A DNA stretch of 64,000 bases from CAVTWH01 sp963850915 (lineage in GTDB: Bacteria; Actinomycetota; Actinomycetes; Mycobacteriales; Micromonosporaceae): positions 186,001-250,000 of the forward strand of contig CAWKND010000003.1 in assembly GCA_963850915.1 (NCBI GenBank), read 5' to 3'. Shown here in pieces: positions 50,681 to 60,284 of the stretch (position 1 is its first letter; every line of letters begins with the position of its first letter). A model generated the notes under the pieces. The model was not told where the DNA came from and made no database searches. It saw nothing but the letters and a program-made list of their open reading frames with translations. The position numbers and the translations under genes were made by a program.

Positions 50681-51466
50681 GTGCACTCCGTACTCCGCGC
50701 GCCCGGTACCGAACCGCTGGCGGCTGTGGTCGGCACGCTCGAGCAGGTACGCGCGCAGCGGGGCGAGGCGCCGGTACACGGGTTCGCCACCGGCCTGCTG
50801 GCCCCGCCCGGCGCTCTGGTCGAGGGCTGGTTCCCGGCCACCAACGTGGTGCACGGGTACGCCGTCGACGAGCTGCTCGACGCGGCCCGGGAGCGCTGGC
50901 AGGCCAGCCCGCACGCGGCCGCCGCACTCGCCTTCAAGTCCTACGCCTACTGGCTGACCCTGCCGGCCGTGGTCGGCTACGCCTCGGCCCGCCGAGTCCC
51001 CCTGGTTGCCCCGGACAACGTGCTGGTCCGGCTGCACGGCACCGCGCCCTTCGTCGAGCTGGGGCTGCGCCGCCCCGAAGTCGCGGTACTCGCCAGCGAC
51101 CCGGTCACGGCGCTGGGCTGGCCTGGCGTACGCGTACTGCCCGACGAACCGGCACTCCTGGAGTACCTGCGTAGCACGCTGCTGGAGGCGCACCTGGCTC
51201 CGCTGATGGAGCAGCTGCACGAGCGGGTACGGGTCGGCCAGCGCACCCTGCTCGGCTCGGTCGCCTCCGGCGTCGCGTACGCCCTGGTCCGCTCCGCCGA
51301 CGCGCTCCCGGGCGGGGTGGCGGGCACAGCCGCCGAGATCCTCGACGCGCTCGGCCTGGCTGACCTGGTCGAGGTCACGTCTGACCTACAGGTACGCAGG
51401 CGTACCTGCTGCCTGGCCTTCACGCTGCCCGAGCCCAAGCTCTGCAGCGGCTGCTGCATCAAATAG
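50681..51466 (+). CDS. FhuF-like ferric-siderophore reductase with 2Fe-2S motif
   Basis: About 261 residues from GTG 50681, with AAGGGGG upstream. The N-terminal region resembles the IucA/FhuF transporter-associated fold (FKSYAYWLTLPAVVGYASAR, VLVRLHGTAPFVELG). The C-terminus RRTCCLAFTLPEPKLCSGCC has the Cys-Cys-x(n)-Cys-x2-Cys arrangement of FhuF, which binds a 2Fe-2S cluster and reduces ferric siderophores in the cytoplasm. The iron box upstream supports this directly. No siderophore biosynthetic genes lie adjacent, so it probably serves imported or distant siderophores. Confidence 0.85.
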   Translation: MHSVLRAPGTEPLAAVVGTLEQVRAQRGEAPVHGFATGLLAPPGALVEGWFPATNVVHGYAVDELLDAARERWQASPHAAAALAFKSYAYWLTLPAVVGYASARRVPLVAPDNVLVRLHGTAPFVELGLRRPEVAVLASDPVTALGWPGVRVLPDEPALLEYLRSTLLEAHLAPLMEQLHERVRVGQRTLLGSVASGVAYALVRSADALPGGVAGTAAEILDALGLADLVEVTSDLQVRRRTCCLAFTLPEPKLCSGCCIK

Positions 51467-51511
51467 CGCCGCATCAAATAGCTCGCGTCAAGCAGCGCTG
51501 GAGCAAGTAGC

Positions 51512-53351
51512 TCAGGCGCCGGACAGCGGCCGCACGTCCCACACCATCACGTCGTCGACCTGCTGACCCGGGCCGACCAGGGCGGTCAGCGTGGCCGCCA
51601 GGTCGTCGTGGTGGTTCGCGCCGGCCGCCAGCACGATGATCGCCGTGTGCCAGAAGCGCAGGTCGTCGGCTGCCTGGGCGCGCTGCTCATCGGAGATCGC
51701 CGGTACGCCACCGTTGCCGACCACGCCGGCGAGCAGCCCAGCGGTGGGCCGGGTGATCGGCCCGTACCCGGCGACACCGGTACTGTCCGGGCCGAGGAAG
51801 TAGCCGCCCACCACCCGGTACCCCAGGTCGACCTTGTTGGCCCAGGCCATCGAGTCGATGCCGCCGTTCCATACGGTGGTGTCGGCGTTGAGGATGGAGG
51901 CGTCGCCGGACACGTAGGGGCGCCAGCCGCCGCTGGTGATGAAGTCGGGGACGGCCGGTCGGGGGCTGACCGGCAGCTGCTGCGGGACGATCACCACGAG
52001 CGCCACGGCGAACGCGGCCACCCAGACATGGCTGACCGGTACCGGCCGGGACAGCGCCTCGGCCAGCAGGATCGTGATGAGTACGCCGAGGATCGGGATC
52101 ACGATCAGCCCGAGGCGTACCGGTACCACCGAGTCGAACAGCGGCAGCTTGTCCAGCAGCGCCCACGGTGCCCGGTGGGCGAACACGTGACCGTGCCAGG
52201 TGCCGGTACGCCCGAGAGACAGTACGGCGAACGCGCAGCCGGCGATGGCGAGCGCCACCACCTCCACCCGGCGCCGCTGCCACACCACACCGACGGCGAG
52301 CAGGAGGAGCAGCGGCCAGCCGAAGAAGGTGTTCTGCTCCGGGAAGATGCCCAGGCTGCCGTCGCCGTGCACCAGGGTGAGCTTGGTGAACGCGGGGTAC
52401 TCGGCGAGGTTGGTGCCGTAGTTGAGCAGCCAGTCGGGCAGGCCGGAGTAGTGCTGTGGCCCGGCGAACTGGTACCACAGCGGATAGGCCAGCAGTACCC
52501 CCGCGGTGGCCAGGGCGACCGCGAGCCCGCGCAGCATCGGTACGGCACCGGCCCGGGCGACCTGGGGGCGCGCGATCGCGTACACCGCCACGAAGATCAC
52601 CGCGGCCAGGGCGTACAGGAAGAGCAGCTCCTCGTTGAGGAAGGCCTGCCAGGTCAGCAGCAGCCCGAGCACGATGCCCCGACGCAGGTAGGGCCCCGGG
52701 TTCCGCAGCTCCAGCGCCCGCCACAGGATGAACGGGATGAGGAACTGGGCGACCAGGTTGGGGTGGCTGTTGAGGTGGTTGACGATGCCCGGCGCGAAGC
52801 CGCAGAACGCGCCGCCGACGATCGCCGCCGCGCGGTGGCAGGTCACGTGCCGGCTGAGCACGAAGTACCAGCTGCCGGCGGTGGCCGTGATGCCGAGGGT
52901 GAGCAGCAGCAGGAAGGCGACCGGCGCGCCGAAGATCGCGGTCACCGGGGCCAGCGGGACGGTCAGCCCGAGCAGCCCGGTGTTGGCGATCATGTTGACC
53001 CCGAGCGGGGCGTTGACCTGCGGGCTGAAGAACGGGTTCTCGCCGTGCGAGAAGATCCGTACCGCGTGGTTCAGCGCGAACTCGAAGAAGCTGCCGTCCG
53101 AGCCGTTCTCCGTCGGGTACAGGCCGGCGGGATGACGCCACAAGGGCCACAGCAGCCACAGGGCCAGTACCAGGAAACCGCCGTAGACCGCGAGGTCGAT
53201 CCGCCAGCCCGGCCAGCGGGGCGCGGTGGCGGGCTCGGCCGGCTCGTCCTCGGCGAGGTCGGCAGTGCTCGGCCGGCTCGTCCGGGGCGAGGTCGGCGGG
53301 CTCGTCCTCGGGGGGCTCGACGAGCTGGTCGGTGGCGACGGTGGCAGACAT
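51512..53351 (-). CDS. polytopic membrane protein, GT-C-like, paralogue 1
   Basis: I start it at ATG 53351 (MSATVATDQLVEPPEDEPAD). The frame shifts near 53265 inside an acidic DEPAD repeat and continues DLAEDEPAEPATAPRWPGW to 51512, about 612 residues. Roughly 11-12 membrane spans follow. The first exterior loop carries GSFFEFALNHAVRIFSHGEN and NPFFSPQVNAPLGVN, shared with the next two genes. The C-terminal exterior part ends DDVMVWDVRPL. Layout and an acidic first loop resemble GT-C glycosyltransferases that use polyprenyl-phosphate sugars, but no catalytic residue is proven. It is last gene of an operon with two paralogues and a methyltransferase. Confidence 0.72.
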
Positions 53352-53405
53352 CGGCGCGAGCCTAACGGGCGGTCGCCGCTCGAGCCACTCCCTGACCCGA
53401 CCGCG

Positions 53406-55265
53406 TTACCCGACGATCCCGCGAACATCCCAGAGCCACACCCCACCCACCGGTACCGGTCGGAAGCCGACGAGCTGGCTGGTCACCTGGTACAGCTGGT
53501 ACTCGTGGTCGGAGTCGAACGGCAGGATCAGCGCGGCTGCCCGCCAGTACCGCAGGTCGTGCAGGGCGTTGGCGCTGTCCGCCGGCCCGAGCGCGGGTAC
53601 CACGCCGGTGTCCGCGACCCCCTCCAGCAGTGACGAGGTGGGCAGGTACGGGGCGTCGTACCGGGCACCCAGCTGCCCCGGGTGCGCCGGATCCTCACCC
53701 GGCCCGAGGAAGTACCCGCGCGGGAAGGCAAAGCCCAGGTTCGCCCGCGCGGAGAAGTACAGCCCGTCGTTGTGCGGTGGCCGGGTCAGCGGGATCGGTA
53801 CCAGGCTGCGCCCGTCCGGCACGTACTCCCGGTAGGTGCCGTCGGTGATGAACGCGGGTACCGGTACCCGGCCGGTCGCGGCCAGTGGCGTCGGCGCGAT
53901 GGGTACCAGCGCCACCGCGAGCAGCGCGGCCCCGGCCAACCGCCACGGCGGCGCCGGCCGGACCACGGCCTTCTCCACGTGTGCGAGGAACTCGTCGCAG
54001 CCGAGGGCGAGGAGCATGCCGATCACCGGGATCACCGTGATCGCCAGCCGGGGCGCGACCACCGTGTCCAGCCCCGGCAGCCGGGACAGTACTTCCCACG
54101 GGCCGGGTATGCCGGTGTGGTGGCCGCGTACCACGATGTGCAGGCCGAGCGAGCACAGCGCCAGGCTCAGCCCGGCGGTGGCCAGGCCGATCGCGAGCGC
54201 GCTGCGGCGCAACCGCCAGACGATCACGCCGACCAGGAGGATGAGCCCCCAGCCGAGGAAGGCGTTCTGCTCGGTCGGGTTGGGCGCGTAGAGCGTGCCG
54301 GTGTTGACGTTGCCGGTCAGCGACTCGCTGGCGTACGAGGGGTAGGACCACAGGTCGATGCCGTAGAGCTGGATGAGCGGTGGCAGGCCGCGGTAGTGCT
54401 GCGGGCCGAAGAACTGGAACCACAGGGGGTACGCCAGCGCCACGGCACTCAGCGCTCCGGCGACGAGTACGCCACGCACGAACCGGCCGACCTGTGGCCG
54501 GACGGTACGCCGGTGCCACACCGCGTACACCAGCGCGACGATGCCGTACGCCAGCGCGGTCAGCAGCAGGATCTCCTCGTTGATGAAGAACTGCCACACC
54601 ACCAGCGCGGCGAGTGCCGCCGCGTTGCGCAGCAGGTGCCCCGGCTCGCGCAGTTTCGTCGCGCGCCAGACGATCCACGGCACCAGGAACTGGGCCACGA
54701 TGTTCGGGTGCCCGTTGGCCTGGGCGACGGCACCGGGTGCGAAGGCGCAGAACCAGCCACCCACGGCGGCCGCGAACCGGGACGACACCACGTGCCGGGC
54801 CAGCATGGCGTACCACGACGTGGCGGTGGCGGCGAGCGCGACGACCGACAGCACCGCGTACGACACGCCGGTACCGAACAGCAGGGTCAGCGGCGCGAGC
54901 GGCAGGGACATGCCGAGGATCGAGGTGTTGGCCATCAGGTTCACCCCGTCCGGCATGTTCATCTGCCGGGTGAAGAACGGGTTCGCGCCGTGCGCCAGCA
55001 CCTTACCGGCGTTGGCCAGTACGAACTCGAAGAACGCCTGGTCAGAGGGGTTACTGCGCTGTACCCGCGCGGCCGGGTCGACGAGCAGGTGCGCCATCAC
55101 GTACAGCGCCGCGAGCAGGTACCCGGCCGATACCAGCAGGTCCACCCGGCGGATCCGTGGTGGCCGCCGCGCGGTACCCCCGGCGGGCAGCGCGACGACC
55201 GCGACCGTTGGCCGCCGGCGGCTCCGGCGCGCCCCGGTGACCGGCGGATCTTCGGTAGCCGTCAC
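53406..55265 (-). CDS. polytopic membrane protein, GT-C-like, paralogue 2
   Basis: About 619 residues from GTG 55265 (preceded by GGGGGCGG; GTG 55286 is an alternative). Spans and loops line up with both neighbours: DQAFFEFVLANAGKVLAHGA, NPFFTRQMNMPDGVNLMANT, FFINEEILLLTALAYG, AYPLWFQFFGPQHYRGLPP, and the C-terminal VWLWDVRGIVG. The PxGVNxMAN loop between the first spans and the FxxEExLL motif in a mid span are the strongest shared elements and the best candidates for function. The gap to paralogue 1 is 54 bases. The frame is intact. Confidence 0.78.
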   Translation of the reverse strand: MTATEDPPVTGARRSRRRPTVAVVALPAGGTARRPPRIRRVDLLVSAGYLLAALYVMAHLLVDPAARVQRSNPSDQAFFEFVLANAGKVLAHGANPFFTRQMNMPDGVNLMANTSILGMSLPLAPLTLLFGTGVSYAVLSVVALAATATSWYAMLARHVVSSRFAAAVGGWFCAFAPGAVAQANGHPNIVAQFLVPWIVWRATKLREPGHLLRNAAALAALVVWQFFINEEILLLTALAYGIVALVYAVWHRRTVRPQVGRFVRGVLVAGALSAVALAYPLWFQFFGPQHYRGLPPLIQLYGIDLWSYPSYASESLTGNVNTGTLYAPNPTEQNAFLGWGLILLVGVIVWRLRRSALAIGLATAGLSLALCSLGLHIVVRGHHTGIPGPWEVLSRLPGLDTVVAPRLAITVIPVIGMLLALGCDEFLAHVEKAVVRPAPPWRLAGAALLAVALVPIAPTPLAATGRVPVPAFITDGTYREYVPDGRSLVPIPLTRPPHNDGLYFSARANLGFAFPRGYFLGPGEDPAHPGQLGARYDAPYLPTSSLLEGVADTGVVPALGPADSANALHDLRYWRAAALILPFDSDHEYQLYQVTSQLVGFRPVPVGGVWLWDVRGIVG

Positions 55266-55350
55266 AACCGCCGCCCCCGCGCGCACCGGTCGGGCACCCA
55301 GCCGGCAACGTCGCGGCCAGACGCCGGCGAACAGCGGAGGCGGGCGGGCG

Positions 55351-57159
55351 TCATGCCGGGACCGTCCAGAGCCAGAGGCCGCCGGTGAAGATCGGCTGGC
55401 GGCCGAGCAGCCGGGTGACCGTCTGCCAGAGCGCCTCCTCGGCCACGCCGGGAGCGACCACCACCACGGCCGCCCGCCAGAAGGCGAGATCCGCGCTGGC
55501 CGCGGTCCGGTCCCGGGCGTCGACCGGGGCGGCCGTCCTGGTCCGCCACACCTCTTGCAGCAGCAGGGAAGTTGGCCGGGGCGCGGGCGACAGGCTGGCT
55601 TGCCGGTCGTGCGGCCCGGCCGGGCCGAGGAAGTAGCCGCGCGGGGCCGCCGCGCCGAGCAGCGTCACGGCCGACCACCACATCGGATCGGGGGTACTCG
55701 CGGAGGCCAGTGGCGCGGCGACGACGGTACGCCCGGCCGGCACGTAGGTCCGCCACAGTCCGCTGCTGAAGAACGCCGGTACCGGCCCCCGGTCCCGGGC
55801 GGTCAACGGCGTCGGGGCGATCGGCAGCAGCGCCGCCAGGCAGGTCGCCGTCCACAGCAGCAGCCAGCTGTGCCGCTCCGCCGGGGCGTCCCGGGCCGGC
55901 GTGAGTTGCCCGGCGCGCTGGATGGCGAGCCCGAACACGACCGCCACCAGCGGTACCAGCAGCAGCGAGTACCGCGTCGGCGTGGTCAGCCCGACGAGCG
56001 GCAGGTGCCGCAGCACGGCGTACGGCCCGGGTACCCCCACGCCGATCCCGTGTACCCGTGGCCGCGCCCCGGCCGCGAGTACCGCCACCACCACTGAGGT
56101 CACCACGGCCGCCCGGACCAGCAGGTACCCGCGCCAGAGCCAGCCGGCGAAGACGGCGCTGAGCAGCAGCAACGGGAAGCCGAAGAAGCCGTTCTCCTCG
56201 GTGGCGCTGCGCACGAACCTGGGCGCGATCGAGCTGGAGCCGGCGAGCGACTCGCGCGCGAAGGTGAAGTACGTGGCCGGGTCGGTGGCGTACCCACCCG
56301 GGTCGTACGGCAGGCCGTGGTAGCTCTGCGGGCCGAAGAACTGGAACCACAGCGGGTACGCCAGCAGTACCCCGCTGACCACGGCGGCGACCAGCAGCCC
56401 GTACCCGACCGGCCGGATAAGGCGCCGGGCGGTCTCACGGCGCCAGAGCGCGAGTACCCCGACCAGGACAGCACCCGCCAGGGCCGCCTCCAGCAGCAGT
56501 TCCTCACTGATGAAGCACTGCCACACGATCAGCAGCCCGAGGAGCGCCCCTCGCTTCCCCCCGGGCCGGCCCAGTGCGGCGGCGTGGTAGACCAGCAGCG
56601 GCAGCAGGAACTGGGCGACCAGGCCGGGCTGACCGTTGGCGTGCGCGACCAGGCCGGGGGCGAAGCCACAGAGCGCCGCGGCGAGGAAGGCCGCCAGCCG
56701 GTTGGGCAGCACGGTACGGGACAGCACCCAGTACCAGCAGCCGGCCGTGGCCGCGAAGGCGAGCGTGAGCAGCAGGGCGTACGCGACATCCGGGCCGGCC
56801 AGCAGGGTTACCGGAGCCATTGGCAGGGTGAGCCCGAGGATGGCCGGGTTGGCCATCAGGTTCACCCCGTCGGGTACGTTCAGCCGGGTACTGAACAGCG
56901 GGTTCCCGCCGTGCGTCAGGAACCGGGCGGCGTGCGCGAGCAGCCAGTCGGCGAGCGTCTGGCCGGCCGGATTGGCACTGGAGACGCGCCGGCCGGGGTC
57001 GAGCCACAGCCGGGCGGTGACCAGCAACCCGCCGAGCACGAAGATCAGATAGGCGGACAGGTCCGCCACGTACCACCGCACCGGCCGCCGTGGGGGTGGC
57101 GTCGCTGTGCGGGACGGAAGGTCGGCGGGGGGACCGACGGTAACGTCGGCCCGCGTCAT
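55351..57159 (-). CDS. polytopic membrane protein, GT-C-like, paralogue 3
   Basis: About 602 residues from ATG 57159, with GAGG five bases upstream. Shared landmarks: TLADWLLAHAARFLTHGGNP, LFSTRLNVPDGVNLMANPA, CFISEELLLEAALAGA, AYPLWFQFFGPQSYHGLPYD, and terminal TGGLWLWTVPA. Its ribosome binding site lies at the end of the methyltransferase gene (stop at 57162), so the two are coupled. Three consecutive paralogues imply successive steps or different acceptors in building one envelope glycan or lipid; this is inference. Confidence 0.78.
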   Translation of the reverse strand: MTRADVTVGPPADLPSRTATPPPRRPVRWYVADLSAYLIFVLGGLLVTARLWLDPGRRVSSANPAGQTLADWLLAHAARFLTHGGNPLFSTRLNVPDGVNLMANPAILGLTLPMAPVTLLAGPDVAYALLLTLAFAATAGCWYWVLSRTVLPNRLAAFLAAALCGFAPGLVAHANGQPGLVAQFLLPLLVYHAAALGRPGGKRGALLGLLIVWQCFISEELLLEAALAGAVLVGVLALWRRETARRLIRPVGYGLLVAAVVSGVLLAYPLWFQFFGPQSYHGLPYDPGGYATDPATYFTFARESLAGSSSIAPRFVRSATEENGFFGFPLLLLSAVFAGWLWRGYLLVRAAVVTSVVVAVLAAGARPRVHGIGVGVPGPYAVLRHLPLVGLTTPTRYSLLLVPLVAVVFGLAIQRAGQLTPARDAPAERHSWLLLWTATCLAALLPIAPTPLTARDRGPVPAFFSSGLWRTYVPAGRTVVAAPLASASTPDPMWWSAVTLLGAAAPRGYFLGPAGPHDRQASLSPAPRPTSLLLQEVWRTRTAAPVDARDRTAASADLAFWRAAVVVVAPGVAEEALWQTVTRLLGRQPIFTGGLWLWTVPA

Positions 57160-57161
57160 GG

Positions 57162-57874
57162 TTACCTCGGTCGGCGCGCGACCGCGAAGACCGACTGCCC
57201 GAACGGCGGCCGGATCTTCTGCTCCACGGCCTTCGTCGCAGGCAGGACGACCTTGTCGTAGACCTTGACCATCGGCCCTTCCTTCGGCGCCAGCCGGAAG
57301 ACGCTGGTGGCGGCGAAATAGCCGATCAGGCCGAGAGCGTTGGCGTAGTGGATCCGCTCGACCTCGAGACCGGCGTCGGTCATCGCCTTGCCCAGGGTCT
57401 TCTTGGTGTACCGGCGGACGTGTCCGGTGGCGATGTCGACCGGGCTCATGGCGAACATGAACGCGGGCACGATGATGACCACGGCGCCGCCGGGGCGTAC
57501 CAGCTCGCCCATGCTGCGCAGCGCGCCGACGTGGTCGACGATGTGCTCCAGCACGTTGTAGGAGACCGCGCCGGTGAAGTCGCCGCCGTCCTCGCAGGGC
57601 AGCAGCAGCTCGCGCACGCTGATCGAGGGTGACGCCGGCCAGCCGCTCCTTGAGCAGTACGAGCCGCTCCGGGTCGGCCTCGGTGGCGGTGAAGTGCTCG
57701 AAGTGCGGAGCCCACTCGAGGGCGTAGTCGCCGAGGCCGCTGCCGACCTCGATCGGGTTGTCGCCGAGGTGCGGGATGGCGAGCTCAACGAACCAGCGGC
57801 GGTGGTTGACCGCGGTGGCCAAGCCCTTCGAGGACCTCCGCCTGTACCCGCTGGTCCCCAGTGATCTCGCCCAT
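57162..57874 (-). CDS. SAM-dependent methyltransferase, two frameshifts
   Basis: ATG 57874 follows GGAGG and starts GEITGDQRVQAEVLEGL. The frame shifts near 57815 into ATAVNHRRWFVELAIPHLGD and motif I NPIEVGSGLGDYALEW, with motif II ATEADPERLVLLKERL. It shifts back near 57620 to DFTGAVSYNVLEHIVDHVGA, RPGGAVVIIVPAFMFAMSPV and GHVRRYTKKTLGKAMTDAGL. All class I methyltransferase motifs are present across the three pieces (about 237 residues), so the gene is complete apart from two single-base shifts. First gene of the operon with the three membrane paralogues; it may methylate the same glycan or lipid. Confidence 0.75.
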
Positions 57875-58147
57875 TCACGTCCTCCGTCGTAGGGGTAACC
57901 GGGCCGACGGCACGCAAGCGTGGGCTTGCCGCATACCTCTAGTCCGGTGGAAGTACTCAATGACTATATGGCCAACTAGGGCTCTGACCTGCATTAATCG
58001 GACAAACTTGAAGCCTGGGGTGGCTTCGCGGCGCCGGGTGACAGCGCCGCACTCCTCCCCGTCCGATCGCTGCCGGCCTCGCAAACTCAACGACCGGAGC
58101 CGGGCGAGGTTGCCCCGTGCGTCCGGTTCGTACGAGCATCTTACGGG
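57875..58147. other. intergenic region with the operon promoter
   Basis: About 270 bases. AT-richer than its surroundings near 57940-58010 (GTACTCAATGACTATATGGC), suitable for the leftward operon promoter. No gene or hairpin is evident. Confidence 0.35.
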
Positions 58148-59126
58148 TCAGGGTACGACCAGTACCACCTTGCCCAGGTGATCATTACGGCTCACCGTCT
58201 CGTGCGCCCGGGACGCTTCGGGCATGGGTACGCGCTGGTCAATCACGGTGTGAATACGGCCGGCTTCGATGAGTGGCCACACCTCCGCACGTACCCCGGA
58301 AATGATCTCCGCCTTCTCCGCGAGCGACCGTGACCGCAGCGCGGTGGCCGCGACGCTGGCCCGTTTTGTCATCAACAAACCCAGATCCAATTCCGCGGTA
58401 CGCCCACCCTGCATCCCGATCACGACCAGCCGGCCGTCCGTGGCCAGCGCCTGCAAGTTCCGGCCCAGGTAGGAGGCGCCCATGATGTCGAGAATCACGT
58501 CGACCCCGCGCCCGCCGGTAGCCGCCCGGCTGGCGGCGACGAAGTCCTCGGCGGTGTAGTCGATGACCTGGCCGGCACCGAGTTCGAGCAGCGCAGCGTG
58601 CTTGGCCGGCCGGGCGGTGGCCAGCACCGTTGCACCGAGCGCGGCGGCGAACTGGATGGCGAAGGTACCGATCCCGCTGCCGCCGCCGTGCACTAGCAGC
58701 GTCTCGCCGGCCCGCAGCCGGGCCACCGGGACCAGGTTCGACCAGACGGTACAGGCGACCTCCGGCAGCGCCGCCGCGTCGACCAGTTCCACACCCGCCG
58801 GTACCGGCAGCAGCTGGCCGACAGGTACGGCCACCCGCTCGGCGTACCCACCGCCGGCCAGCAGTGCGCACACCTCGTCGCCTACCCGCCAGCCGGTCAC
58901 GCCCTCGCCCAGCGCGCTGATGCGGCCCGAGCACTCCATTCCCGGGTAGGGCACGGTACCGGGCGGCGGGTCGTAGAAGCCCTGGCCGTTGCAGCAGGTC
59001 AGCCCGGTTGACGGCGCTCGCGACGACGTCCACGAGCACCTCGCCCTCGGCCGGTACCGGGTCGGGTACCGCCACCCACCGCAGTACCTCCGGGCCACCG
59101 GGTTCACTGATCGTCACCGCGTACAT
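58148..59126 (-). CDS. NADPH:quinone oxidoreductase (MDR family), one frameshift
   Basis: ATG 59126 has AGGATGAGG upstream and opens MYAVTISEPGGPEVLRWVAV with VVASAVNRADLLQR. Near 58985 one extra base shifts the frame to QGFYDPPPGTVPYPGMECSG, which then runs intact. The Rossmann loop is LLVHGGGSGIGTFAIQFAAA, and DVILDIMGASYLGRNLQALA and HETVSRNDHLGKVVLVV close the domain. Zinc ligands are absent. Full-length about 325 residues, the size of the zeta-crystallin/PIG3-like group. It reduces quinones or enals with NADPH. It lies in the same direction as the hydrolase upstream. Confidence 0.82.
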
Positions 59127-59194
59127 GTCCTCATCCTTCCCGCCGTTGCCCGCGGCGCCTCTGTTGTCAGGACGCGAGGCCTCGGCGCGGTCGC

Positions 59195-59884
59195 TCAGTC
59201 AACGGCCCCGGCCAGCAGGGTGGCGAGTTCGGCCGGGCGGGCGAGGAACGGGGAGTGGCTGCCAGGCAGCTCGACCAAGCGGTCTGCAGGGACCAGCCGG
59301 CGCAGCGCCGCCGGGTTCACCACCTGGTCATCGGCGCACACCACCACCCGGGTGGGTACGTCCGGCCAGCTCACCAGCGGCGTCAGCTCGTCGGAGACCA
59401 GCCAGTACTGCGGACGTAGCCGCTGCGCCGCCGCCAGTGCGAGGTCGGGAGGTACGTCCGGGAAGAGCCGCTCGACCGCCGGCTCGACCAGCCAGGACGA
59501 GGAGCCGCCCGGCCCGGGTACCTGCCCCTTGCCGAGCCCACGCTGCAGCAGGTCACGGTGCTCCTTCGCCTGCGCCGCCCAGCTACGCCCCGGCTCCGGC
59601 AGCAACGGCGCGACGAGCACCATGGCGCGTACCGGCCGCAGCTGGGCGACCACCGGAGCGGTCAACCCGCCGAGCGAATGCGCCACGAGTACCACGTCGT
59701 CGTACTTGTCCAGCGCGTCGAGGACCACCTCGGCGTACCTCAGCGCCCCGGCCTCCGGCTCCTCGGTGGGCAGGTCAACCGCGATCGACTGGTACCCGAG
59801 CGCCGCCAACTCGGCCACCACCAGGTGCCAGTGCCAGCCCCGGTGCCACGCCCCATGTACCAGCCCGAAAACCGTCACGGGCAC
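59195..59884 (-). CDS. alpha/beta hydrolase (salicylate-esterase-like)
   Basis: About 229 residues from GTG 59884; GTG 59878 (starting directly at TVFGLVHGAWHRGW) and GTG 59911 are alternatives, none with a clear ribosome binding site. Features: oxyanion loop LVHGAWHRGWHW, IAVDLPTEEPEAG, nucleophile elbow VVLVAHSLGGLTAPVV (Ser in G-x-S-x-G-like H-S-L-G-G), VVCADDQVVNPAALRRL with the acid, and ELPGSHSPFLARPAEL with the His. This matches the plant-MES/PnaE-like hydrolases common in actinomycetes. Substrate unknown, likely an ester. Confidence 0.85.
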   Translation of the reverse strand: MPVTVFGLVHGAWHRGWHWHLVVAELAALGYQSIAVDLPTEEPEAGALRYAEVVLDALDKYDDVVLVAHSLGGLTAPVVAQLRPVRAMVLVAPLLPEPGRSWAAQAKEHRDLLQRGLGKGQVPGPGGSSSWLVEPAVERLFPDVPPDLALAAAQRLRPQYWLVSDELTPLVSWPDVPTRVVVCADDQVVNPAALRRLVPADRLVELPGSHSPFLARPAELATLLAGAVD

Positions 59885-59939
59885 ACGGTACGACCGACGT
59901 GGCAGAATCACTGCGACCGCGGGTCGCGTACCCGCGTCG

Positions 59940-60028
59940 GGAGGGCTCGCCTAGTGGCCGATGGCGGCAGTCTTGAAAACTGCTAGGGGCAGTGATGTTC
60001 CTCCAGGGTTCGAATCCCTGGCCCTCCG
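59940..60028 (+). tRNA. tRNA-Ser(TGA)
   Basis: Acceptor GGAGGGC/GCCCTCC, D arm CGCCTAGTGGCCGATGGCG, anticodon stem-loop GCAGT-CTTGAAA-ACTGC (anticodon TGA), variable arm AGGGGCAGTGATGTTCCT and T arm CCAGGGTTCGAATCCCTGG. Discriminator G; CCA not encoded. The decayed STAND gene begins about 570 bases downstream. Confidence 0.95.
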
Positions 60029-60284
60029 CTCCACCTCGACTTTGGTGCGCTGACCTGGACGCCCCAACTTCGTCGCACAACCGCCGGGTCCAGCGCCGTC
60101 CAATCAAGTCCAGCCGTCCACAACCTCCGGGCGCATCGGGGGGAAGATCCGTCGATGGCGCGTCATGCCCCGCCACCACCCTCGGATGTCGGGGCCAGGT
60201 CGCCCACTGGCTGCCGGATGTCAACGGATGGGCGACCCACCGGTACTCGTAGCCTCAGCGGTACCCTCGTAAACGGCGGGGTGT

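Noticed and set aside
51608..53365. Long plus-strand open frames (also 53682-55388 and 54541-56097) across the membrane-protein operon
   Set aside because: Low-complexity Arg/Gly/Gln/Glu peptides antisense to proteins with clear membrane spans and paralogy; shadows of GC-rich codons.
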